A DNA stretch of 5,133 nucleotides, from positions 1 to 5,133 of the forward strand of contig JADGRT010000250.1 in the NCBI GenBank assembly GCA_017880715.1, given 5' to 3'. The position numbers and the translations under genes were made by a program. Source of the stretch: Verrucomicrobiia bacterium (lineage in GTDB: Bacteria; Verrucomicrobiota; Verrucomicrobiia; Limisphaerales; UBA1319). The notes under the pieces are model-generated. The model was not told where the DNA came from, made no database searches, and worked only from the letters and a program-made list of their open reading frames with translations. Positions within the stretch are counted from its first letter, which is position 1, and each line of letters opens with the position of its first letter. This document shows positions 1-5,133 of the stretch, piece by piece.

Positions 1-63
1 CCGCGAACCCCATAATAATTCCAGTTTGACGGCTGGAGGAAATCAATCGAAAGTAATGACTGG

Positions 64-68
64 AAGGA
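64..68 (+). promoter_or_regulatory. Ribosome binding site for the DUF5069 gene
   Basis: AAGGA lies 9 bases before the ATG at 78 and supports that start. A second purine-rich motif, GGAGGA at 35-40, lies further upstream, 15 bases before an out-of-frame ATG at 56. No convincing -35/-10 pair is visible in the first 77 bases, so the promoter may lie outside the window. Confidence 0.6.
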
Positions 69-77
69 CGATGGAAT

Positions 78-530
78 ATGACCATTATTAAACCGACGGA
101 TTTGACCCAGCGACCACCGCGAAGCCCTCGCGTGCGATTAGGTGGCTATGTGATTTTGTCCCGCATGCTCGACAAATGTCGCGCGCTGTTGGCCGGCACC
201 CTTGGGGAATACCGCTATAACTGTCCAATGGACCAGCAGTGGCTCGGATTTGCCGGCATCGATCCCGAAGCGTTGAAGCAACAAGTGGCTGCCGGAAAGG
301 GCGATGGAGAGATACTGGCTTGGATCACGGCCAATTCCAGCACCCAACCCACCGCATCGCTAATCGCCGTTTGGTCTGCCTGCCAGGAACAGCGCGTCCC
401 GATGGATTTGGACGCCCGCGAATTTTTCCAGGACGAGCATAAACGGCTGGCTCCAGAGCGCCAGGATTTGGCCGCGTGGTTCGATTTGCTGGACTTGGAT
501 GATTACTTTACCTTTGGCGGCAAGCCGTAA
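78..530 (+). CDS. DUF5069 domain-containing protein
   Basis: A 150-residue soluble protein with no signal peptide or membrane segment. It opens with the signature I associate with DUF5069: DLTQRPPRSPRVRLGGYV at residues 8-25. A conserved-looking LDKCRA follows at 31-36, then a tyrosine-rich stretch (GEYRYNCPMD, 43-52) and an acidic C-terminal part (WFDLLDLDDYF, 134-144). The length matches a full-length DUF5069 protein and the domain fills it. The function of DUF5069 is unknown to me, so no reaction is proposed. The start is supported by AAGGA nine bases upstream. The ligase gene begins 33 bases after the stop on the same strand, which suggests co-transcription. The family call is from recall of the N-terminal motif and is fairly sure; any role is open. 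Confidence 0.85.
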   Translation: MTIIKPTDLTQRPPRSPRVRLGGYVILSRMLDKCRALLAGTLGEYRYNCPMDQQWLGFAGIDPEALKQQVAAGKGDGEILAWITANSSTQPTASLIAVWSACQEQRVPMDLDAREFFQDEHKRLAPERQDLAAWFDLLDLDDYFTFGGKP

Positions 531-563
531 GGGCGGCGATACCCCACGGTTGTTCCAGGCAAG

Positions 564-1838
564 TTGCGTGTCATGATTACTTCGCCAACGTGGTTTAAGG
601 CCAACGGCCAGCTCGATCGTTTGGCGACGACGGTTCCGAAGTGGCTGGCCGAAGTGCCCCTTTACCGGCAACCCGCGACGGCCGGATGCGGGCGGTCGTC
701 GCCGAAGGACTTCCTGACCTGTTTTCAGAAGCTGCCGGTTATCACCAAGCACCACATTCGGCAGCGATTTCCGCATAATTTTTTGCGGTTGGGAATGGAC
801 CTGGACCGGTTGGTGGAAGCGGATCTGGTCGAGGTGGAACGCACCTCGGGCACTTCGGAAGCACCCACGCCGCTGTTGCTGGCCAGGGGATGGTGGGACG
901 CCCAGGAACGAACCGCCCTCAATTTAAATGCGCGGGTTGGCGAAATCCTGAACGATTTCAGTCCCGCCCGGCGGATTACCCTCACCTCTCCCCAGTGCAA
1001 CCACGACATCTGTTACACGGGCACTCCCTCGCCGGCCGAGCGGGTGGTGGGCCATGCTCTTTCCGTCAATCTATCGAGGCATCCCTTTTTGTGGACGGAG
1101 GCCGCCCGGGCCCGGATGGTGGAAGAAGCGCTGGATTGGGATCCCGTGTTCCTGGATTTGGATCCGGTTTACGGCACGCTTTTCGCCCTGTATTGCGAAC
1201 GTCACCACGTGCAGTTTTCCCGCCTTAAGTTTATCATCTCCAGCTACGAGTTTTTGAGCGTAAACCACCGGCGGATTCTGGAACGGGTGTTCGGCGTCCC
1301 GGTTTACAATCTCTACGGATCCACCGAGACGGGCCATCTGTTGATGCAGGACAGCCTGGGCCGTCTGATCCCCAGCATCGAAACGGCGTTTCTGGAGGTG
1401 CTTCACGGTGACGAACAGGGGGTGGGGGACTTGGTGGTCACCACGTTGACCAACGATTACATGCCGCTCATCCGTTACGGCATCGGAGATCTGGTTCGCG
1501 TCAATCCCACGGCATATCAGGCCGGTTTCGAGTTGCATGGCCGGGCCAAGGATGCGCTCACCGGGACTTGCGGACGACGAGTTACCGTGGCGCAGGTGGA
1601 CGCCTGTTTTCAGAAGGTCCGGGGCATTGCCCATTACCAACTGTTGCAGAATGCTGATGCTTCGCTGGGGCTGCATTACGCGCCCGAACCGGCCGGTCCT
1701 TCCCCGGATGATCTTGCCGTTTTGCGGGCGGAACTGGCGGAATTGATGGGAGTCCGGGGTGAAATACCGATGACCTCCGCCGATTATCTGCCGTGCGAAA
1801 GTTCCGGCAAATTCCGGCTCTGCCGGGCCAAGGCTTGA
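564..1838 (+). CDS. PaaK-like adenylate-forming enzyme (phenylacetate-CoA ligase family protein)
   Basis: A 424-residue cytoplasmic protein of the ANL superfamily, close to the ~430-residue length of PaaK-type CoA ligases. These activate a carboxylate with ATP and usually pass the acyl-adenylate to CoA. Visible motifs in order: phosphate loop RTSGTSEAPTP (93-103), SSYEFLS (226-232), adenine/carboxylate motif YNLYGSTETGH (248-258), ribose-binding YGIGDLV with Asp309 (305-311), hinge GRAKD (326-330), and a C-terminal SSGKFR with candidate catalytic Lys416. All core motifs are present, so it is probably active. The phosphate loop has Glu99 where the family usually has Gly. The substrate cannot be read; an aryl or fatty acid is possible, and a LuxE-like acyl-protein synthetase is a less likely alternative. 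The frame opens at TTG (564), but ATG at 573 would remove only three residues; neither has a clear Shine-Dalgarno. It probably forms an operon with the DUF5069 gene. Confidence 0.85.
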   Translation: MRVMITSPTWFKANGQLDRLATTVPKWLAEVPLYRQPATAGCGRSSPKDFLTCFQKLPVITKHHIRQRFPHNFLRLGMDLDRLVEADLVEVERTSGTSEAPTPLLLARGWWDAQERTALNLNARVGEILNDFSPARRITLTSPQCNHDICYTGTPSPAERVVGHALSVNLSRHPFLWTEAARARMVEEALDWDPVFLDLDPVYGTLFALYCERHHVQFSRLKFIISSYEFLSVNHRRILERVFGVPVYNLYGSTETGHLLMQDSLGRLIPSIETAFLEVLHGDEQGVGDLVVTTLTNDYMPLIRYGIGDLVRVNPTAYQAGFELHGRAKDALTGTCGRRVTVAQVDACFQKVRGIAHYQLLQNADASLGLHYAPEPAGPSPDDLAVLRAELAELMGVRGEIPMTSADYLPCESSGKFRLCRAKA

Positions 1839-1910
1839 AGGGAGAAATGGATGCGCCGCCAGTCCCGTCATCCGTCAAACCAAACCGGTTAGCATGCCTT
1901 CAGGGTCGCG
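1839..1910. other. Convergent intergenic gap, no clear terminator
   Basis: The 72 bases between the ligase stop and the stop of the - strand isomerase gene contain an 8-bp palindrome AACCGGTT (1883-1890) and a weak 5-bp stem GGATG/CATCC (1849-1853 with 1869-1873, 15-base loop). Neither is followed by a T-run on either strand, so I see no standard intrinsic terminator for either operon. Confidence 0.5.
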
Positions 1911-2765
1911 CTACGCCAGCTTGCGCAAATATTCGGCGCTGGGCTTGAGCGTAGCGAGATCCATCTCCACAAAATAGTTCTTCACCCCGCCGATTTTGGC
2001 CGCCGCGAACAGCTTCTTCCAGTCAACGATCCCCTGCCCAATCGGCACCGTTTGCTTCTTGTCGGTGGACCAATCGGACAGGTGAATTGAAATAAACCGG
2101 CCAGGGTATTGGGTGAAGTACGTCGCCGCTTCATAGCCGATGTTCACCACGGCAACCTGGAATTGCATCTTGATCAATTCAGGATCCAGCTTGCCCATGA
2201 TCGCGTCATAGATCAGCACCCCTTCAAGTTCTTTGAACTCGAAGTGATGGTTGTGGAATCCGAGTTGGATACCCGCTTTTTGGGTCCGCTCACCGATCTG
2301 GTTGATCTCGTTGCACGCGCGCAGCCAATCCGCAAGTTTGGCGTCTTCCTTGAGCCAAAATCCGGAGGCGATCATTTGCTTGAGCCCCAGTTCCTTTGCA
2401 AACGCGATCCGTTCGTCGAGGTTCTCCCTGAGTTCCAGAAATGAGTAATGACAACTCTCGCACCGCAGACCTGTGGATCGAATGATCCGCCGCATCTCGG
2501 GCGCCTTCATTGAAGCCAGCGGTCCAAAACCGCTGCTCACGTAACCGGCCGGCGAGCACATCTCCACGGTCTGGTATCCCAGGCCCGCCATTTTGCGCAG
2601 CGTGCCTTCGAAATCCTTGACCAGAATCTCGCGAATCGGAAAAGTCTGGAACCCAATCGGCAGGCCCAGCGGGGCGGCGTTGGAAGTAATCATCGTTCCC
2701 TTGGTCAAAGCTCCCGCCGCCAGCGCGGTTTTTCCAATAAACTCTCTTCGTGTCATAGTGTTCAT
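1911..2765 (-). CDS. Tat-exported sugar phosphate isomerase/epimerase-like TIM-barrel protein
   Basis: A 284-residue protein of the xylose isomerase-like TIM-barrel (AP endonuclease 2) family, which includes sugar isomerases, epimerases and inosose dehydratases such as IolE. A twin-arginine signal occupies the N-terminus: TRREFIGK (5-12), then a short Ala/Gly-rich hydrophobic stretch to about residue 31. Barrel landmarks follow: GYQTVEMC (63-70), CHYSFLEL (105-112), GFHNHHFEF (169-177), PGRFISIHLSDW (221-232, His228 a likely metal ligand) and NYFVEMD (263-269, Glu267 a likely ligand). Where relatives usually have an aspartate ligand (pattern like ELDVYW), this protein reads MQFQVAVV (200-207), so that ligand appears absent. 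It is the second gene of an operon with the oxidoreductase, 10 bases downstream of it. A second in-frame ATG, three codons in, is possible. The family call is sure; substrate and catalytic competence are not. Confidence 0.88.
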   Translation of the reverse strand: MNTMTRREFIGKTALAAGALTKGTMITSNAAPLGLPIGFQTFPIREILVKDFEGTLRKMAGLGYQTVEMCSPAGYVSSGFGPLASMKAPEMRRIIRSTGLRCESCHYSFLELRENLDERIAFAKELGLKQMIASGFWLKEDAKLADWLRACNEINQIGERTQKAGIQLGFHNHHFEFKELEGVLIYDAIMGKLDPELIKMQFQVAVVNIGYEAATYFTQYPGRFISIHLSDWSTDKKQTVPIGQGIVDWKKLFAAAKIGGVKNYFVEMDLATLKPSAEYLRKLA

Positions 2766-2773
2766 AGGCCTAA

Positions 2774-2777
2774 TCCT
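2774..2777 (-). promoter_or_regulatory. Ribosome binding site of the isomerase gene, overlapping the upstream stop
   Basis: On the - strand, AGGA lies 8 bases before the ATG at 2765 and shares bases with the TAG stop (2778-2776) of the oxidoreductase gene. This fixes the start and suggests translational coupling between the two genes. Confidence 0.6.
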
Positions 2778-4269
2778 AAAGTTCCCATCCCTTCCGGTAA
2801 TCGCGGGTCAAATACTTGTTGGCTTCCGCAACATTCGTGATCTTCAGGTTGGCCGAGTCCCAGGCCAGGCGTTTGCCGCCCATGCGCAACGAAATGGAAC
2901 CCAGGTTAAAGGCGTCGGTGATGGGTCCAGCGAGCAGGAAGTTCCCGACCGTCGGCTCCCCGCCCTTGAAGGCCTCGACCCAGGCGCTCGATTTTCGGCC
3001 GGCGGGCTTGAGGTCGCGCACGGCGGCCTCGAACTCGCCGTTTTTGCTTTGCGGAATCACCACCGGCGATTCACCGAGGAATCCGGCGAGTATCTTTCCC
3101 TTCTCACAGACAAACATCATGCCTTCCGCGGGCATCTCCCGATGATCCTCCGCCAGTTCGTCGGGCGTGGGCGGCCGGATCCCGCCGTCGTACCAGAAGA
3201 TATCCAGCCCCGGCCGCGCGCCTTTGGCCGCGAATCGAAATCGGATCGTCGAGGCGGCGGGGAACGCATAATCATTGTGAATTTTCACACTCACATGGTC
3301 CTGAATCGTGCACAGATGGCTGGGAGTGGATTCCACCCAGATGGGCGCATCCAGCTCGAATTCTGAGAAGACCGGCCAAAGGCTGTAATGCCCCATGTCG
3401 GCCACCGCGCCGCCGCCGAATTCATACCACCCCCGGAACACCGCGTGCGTGTAATGGGGATGATAAGGGCGGGGCTGAGACGGACCGAGCCACAGGTCCC
3501 AATCAAACCCATCCGGGATCGCAGGCGTTTCCTTGGGCAAGACCGAGTATTGCGGCCAGACCGGGCGATAGGACCAGTTATGAATTTCGCGCAGCGCGCC
3601 CAGATTCCCTCCTTGAATCCACTTGGCCACCGCACGAATGCTTTCGCTCGCTGACGCCGGAATAAAATGGGTCGGAACCTTCGTCTGGCGGGCGGTTTCG
3701 ATCACCATTCGGCCCTCGTGGATCCGGTTCGCCAGCGGCTTGTGCACCATCACGGCCTTCCCCTTCTTCATCGCCGCGATGGCAATGGTGGCGTGCAGGT
3801 GGTCCGGCGTCATGATCTTCACCGCGTCCAGCCCTTTTTCCTTATCCAAAAGCTCGCGATAATCGGAGTAGGTGGCGCAGCCCTTGTATGGGTCAGAACC
3901 CCGCTTATGGGCGTAATACAGTTCAACCATTTCCTTGGCGACGTCCCGTCCGCCGGGAATGCCGCGCGTGTCGGCCCGCCAGTCGGGTTTTCCGATCGCG
4001 CTCGCAATGCTCGACCGCAAACCGTCCCTGGACCAATCGACGTAATTATCGCTGTCCTTGTTGGGATCGCAAACCGCCACGACCTGCACGTTTTGGATCG
4101 CCAGCATGTCAATCATCTCGCGCAACCCCTGCGTCCCGCAGCCGATCAGGGCCATCGTCAATTTTTCGCTTGGTGGCGTCTGCCCTGCGGCGCCCATCAC
4201 CTGGCTTGGAACAATGGTGAGCAGGGTCGCCGATACGCCGGCAGTTTTTAAAAATTTTCGACGGTTCAT
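2776..4269 (-). CDS. Tat-exported Gfo/Idh/MocA family oxidoreductase
   Basis: A 497-residue NAD(P)-dependent sugar dehydrogenase-type protein. It begins with a clear twin-arginine signal, NRRKFLK (2-8), a hydrophobic segment, and a likely cleavage near residue 27 after VMGA. The Rossmann fold starts with MALIGCGTQG (39-48; GxGxxG at 43-48), with Asp68 (VCDP) at the end of strand 2. TPDHLHA (154-160) and HKPL (176-179) follow; HKP replaces the EKP of typical cytoplasmic members, with Lys177 kept. The C-terminal domain carries WDLWLGP (257-263) and GGGAVADMGHYSLWP (285-299), with Asp291 and His294 as likely catalytic residues. It ends YRKGWEL, usual for the long exported PVC-group subfamily as I recall it. 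Exported relatives such as Zymomonas GFOR carry tightly bound cofactor, which may apply here. It heads the operon with the TIM-barrel protein. The likely role is oxidation of a sugar or glycoside; the substrate is unknown. Confidence 0.92.
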   Translation of the reverse strand: MNRRKFLKTAGVSATLLTIVPSQVMGAAGQTPPSEKLTMALIGCGTQGLREMIDMLAIQNVQVVAVCDPNKDSDNYVDWSRDGLRSSIASAIGKPDWRADTRGIPGGRDVAKEMVELYYAHKRGSDPYKGCATYSDYRELLDKEKGLDAVKIMTPDHLHATIAIAAMKKGKAVMVHKPLANRIHEGRMVIETARQTKVPTHFIPASASESIRAVAKWIQGGNLGALREIHNWSYRPVWPQYSVLPKETPAIPDGFDWDLWLGPSQPRPYHPHYTHAVFRGWYEFGGGAVADMGHYSLWPVFSEFELDAPIWVESTPSHLCTIQDHVSVKIHNDYAFPAASTIRFRFAAKGARPGLDIFWYDGGIRPPTPDELAEDHREMPAEGMMFVCEKGKILAGFLGESPVVIPQSKNGEFEAAVRDLKPAGRKSSAWVEAFKGGEPTVGNFLLAGPITDAFNLGSISLRMGGKRLAWDSANLKITNVAEANKYLTRDYRKGWEL

Positions 4270-4280
4270 AGCAATTCGAT

Positions 4281-4285
4281 CTCCC
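4281..4285 (-). promoter_or_regulatory. Ribosome binding site of the oxidoreductase gene
   Basis: GGGAG on the - strand lies about 11 bases before the ATG at 4269. The spacing is slightly long, but it is the only purine-rich motif there, and the start places the Tat motif correctly at residues 2-8. Confidence 0.45.
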
Positions 4286-4472
4286 GAGGGAAAGTTGTGG
4301 GCAAATTGTGATATTTAAGGCAAAGGAACGCAATATATTTCCCAGCATAATTTTCACAGCAACGGGTGGTTTTTGAATATTCTTAACGCATGGGATTCGT
4401 CCATAGTATCGTTTACATCCACGGCCAATGAAGCGGGATTTGAATTCATATACCGACCAGCGCTGAACGAGG

Positions 4473-4519
4473 TATCGACCACCACCCGCGCACGTTCACT
4501 GCGCGGGATTGGCTCGATA
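4473..4519. repeat. Two-part stem-loop upstream of the oxidoreductase operon
   Basis: Outer stem TATCGA (4473-4478) pairs with TCGATA (4514-4519). It continues as CCA (4479-4481) with TGG (4510-4512), leaving C4513 bulged. After a small internal loop, a perfect 7-bp GC stem CCCGCGC (4485-4491) with GCGCGGG (4501-4507) closes a 9-base loop. That is 16 base pairs in 47 bases. No T-run follows on either strand, so it is not a standard terminator. It lies about 200 bases upstream of the oxidoreductase start. It could be a structured leader, a protein-binding site or a relic of a mobile palindrome. Confidence 0.55.
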
Positions 4520-4550
4520 GGGCGATGATATTCTGGCATAAATAGGAATA

Positions 4551-4564
4551 TGCCAGGCCTGGCA
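4551..4564. repeat. Perfect 14-bp palindrome
   Basis: TGCCAGGCCTGGCA equals its own reverse complement over all 14 bases with no central spacer. The flanking bases (A4550, G4565) do not extend it. Uninterrupted symmetry of this length is compatible with a dimeric regulator site, but it is about 280 bases from the nearest gene start and no partner copy was seen. Confidence 0.5.
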
Positions 4565-4864
4565 GGATTCACGTCCTACTGGGGACGCGTGGCCGGAGGA
4601 GGAATGAGGTTGGGCCGGGTCGGCAGAGAAATATCGGCTGCGGGTTGGGATAGCCGACGGACCCCGCGCATTTTGTGACGGTCTGGGCTCCCAGAGTGCT
4701 CACCGATCCCACAGGCTTCCGGTTTGTGGACCTTGCCACCGGGAAAGGGTCCGCTCTTTTTATCACCAACACGTTTCCTCCTGTCATTTCCTCCTTCACC
4801 CTTTGGCAACCCCTTTTCTAATAATTTGTCTGTCCCTTTGTATTTCCTGAAAACACCTTGCCGG

Positions 4865-4944
4865 CGTAGCGGCGTCTCGGCAGAGCGCCGCATTCTTTGC
4901 CCGAAACCGGAAAGTTGGCGGCGCTCTGCCGAGTCGCCGCTACG
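4865..4944. repeat. Large imperfect inverted repeat, 27-base arms
   Basis: The left arm (4865-4891) and right arm (4918-4944) are complementary at 26 of 27 positions; the only mismatch is T4875 against T4934. They flank a 26-base centre (4892-4917). Each arm can also fold on itself, for example GGCGTCT (4871-4877) with AGA and CGCC (4882-4889, G4885 bulged), so a single long hairpin or two small ones are both possible. The right arm is followed by GGGGTTTTT (4944-4952), which resembles a terminator on the + strand, but no + strand gene lies just upstream. The form fits a dispersed REP-like or MITE-like palindrome. I recall similar GTAGCGGCG/CGCCGCTAC repeats in verrucomicrobial genomes but could not check this. 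Confidence 0.85.
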
Positions 4945-5044
4945 GGGTTTTTCAGCCGAATCTTATGTCCAAAGGTGACCCCGCCATTTTTTAACCCACG
5001 TAACAGTTTAGTTGGTTTTTCAGGATATTTTAAGCGAGCCGCGC

Positions 5045-5133
5045 TCAGGAGGAATTTCTATAAAGGGCGGCTTGGGCCGTGGGAGTATCGGAGGTCAGTA
5101 AGTTTTCCAGGAATCGGCGGGGATGTTTTTCCT
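5045..5133 (-). CDS. Possible C-terminal end of a gene running off the right edge
   Basis: Reading leftward from 5131 there are 28 open codons ending in TGA at 5047-5045. They give a protein-like sequence including RRFLENLLTSDTPTAQAAL, followed by YRNSS. No domain can be recognised from so short a piece. A competing frame from 5133 ends sooner at TGA 5097-5095 and gives a 12-residue tail containing NIPADSWKTY, which also looks like a natural C-terminus. Only one can be real, and both may be chance: 28 open codons is not significant alone. If genuine, the gene would be co-directional with the oxidoreductase operon, with the large inverted repeat downstream of it. Confidence 0.22.
   Translation of the reverse strand, partial: EKHPRRFLENLLTSDTPTAQAALYRNSS

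Larger units (their letters stand above)
4270..5044. other. Long intergenic region, no convincing complete gene
   Basis: About 775 bases lie upstream of the oxidoreductase operon. The part nearest the gene (4290-4400) is AT-rich and should hold the operon promoter. The best pair I can propose on the - strand is TTGCTG (4362-4357) and TATATT (4337-4332), but the 19-base spacer makes it weak. Further out are a stem-loop (4473-4519), a 14-bp palindrome (4551-4564), a pyrimidine-rich tract on the + strand (about 4748-4850) and a large inverted repeat (4865-4944). Several open frames of 70-105 codons occur on the - strand (4354-4572, 4569-4799, 4576-4893). They have no recognisable domain, overlap one another, and one runs into the inverted repeat, so I do not call them genes. 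Confidence 0.6.

Noticed and set aside
56..91. 11-codon upstream frame (ATG at 56) overlapping the DUF5069 start
   Set aside because: It overlaps the start out of frame, and its frame is open from the window edge by chance. The GGAGGA upstream is 15 bases away, too far for confidence. It could be the tail of an upstream gene, but the peptide is not protein-like.
1071..1871. 266-codon open frame on the - strand
   Set aside because: It is antisense to the ligase, whose motifs run through the same bases, and its translation shows no recognisable family.
1849..1873. 5-bp stem between the convergent genes as a terminator
   Set aside because: The stem is short, the loop is 15 bases, and there is no T-run on either strand.
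2593..3366. 257-codon open frame on the + strand
   Set aside because: It lies opposite the isomerase and oxidoreductase genes, spans their junction, and has no domain. Both opposite genes have complete family motifs, so this is an antisense shadow.
3667..4251. 194-codon open frame on the + strand
   Set aside because: It is antisense to the Rossmann domain and Tat signal of the oxidoreductase, and His/Arg-rich as is usual for shadow frames.
4550..4678. 42-codon + strand frame starting at ATG 4550
   Set aside because: The AGGA motif is only 2 bases from the ATG, the peptide is Gly/Arg-rich with no recognisable features, and it starts inside the palindrome region.
4654..4821. 55-codon + strand frame without a start (contains FVTVWAPRV and GFRFVDLATG)
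   Set aside because: It looks somewhat protein-like and could be a gene remnant, but there is no start codon with a ribosome site, a stop lies just upstream, and no family is recognised.
4576..4893. 105-codon - strand frame
   Set aside because: It begins inside the large inverted repeat, overlaps another open frame, and has no recognisable domain.
4865..4952. Inverted repeat plus T-run as an intrinsic terminator
   Set aside because: The stem has a 26-base loop, four G bases separate most of the stem from the T-run, and no + strand gene lies just upstream. A dispersed repeat is the better explanation.

Overview
The window looks like chromosomal DNA of a Verrucomicrobiota (PVC-group) bacterium, perhaps a Pedosphaera/Limisphaera relative. 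This is inferred from gene content and was not tested by any search. The clues are a full-length DUF5069 protein, a pair of Tat-exported sugar-metabolism enzymes of a type abundant in Verrucomicrobiota and Planctomycetota, moderately high GC in the genes, and a long GC-rich palindromic repeat in the intergenic DNA.

Layout. On the + strand, 78-530 encodes a DUF5069 protein, followed 33 bases later by an adenylate-forming enzyme of the PaaK (phenylacetate-CoA ligase-like) type at 564-1838. The two are probably co-transcribed. After a 72-base convergent gap with no good terminator, two genes lie on the - strand and are read right to left: a Tat-exported Gfo/Idh/MocA oxidoreductase (4269-2776) and a Tat-exported xylose-isomerase-like TIM-barrel protein (2765-1911). 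Only 10 bases separate them and the second gene's ribosome site overlaps the first gene's stop, so this is a two-gene operon.

The last ~860 bases (4270-5133) hold no convincing complete gene but several structured elements: a two-part stem-loop (4473-4519), a perfect 14-bp palindrome (4551-4564) and a 27-base-arm inverted repeat (4865-4944). At the right edge there may be the C-terminal end of another - strand gene.

How the genes may work together. The - strand pair suggests oxidation of a sugar or glycoside outside the cytoplasm, followed by isomerisation, epimerisation or cleavage of the product. This is inference from family membership; no substrate can be read from the sequence. The + strand pair has no assignable pathway: one member is a domain of unknown function and the other activates an unidentified carboxylate. 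I see no CRISPR array, tRNA, rRNA, transposase or obvious defence system. The most unusual material is the structured intergenic DNA, the apparent loss of a metal-ligand aspartate in the TIM-barrel protein, and an atypical phosphate-loop residue in the ligase.
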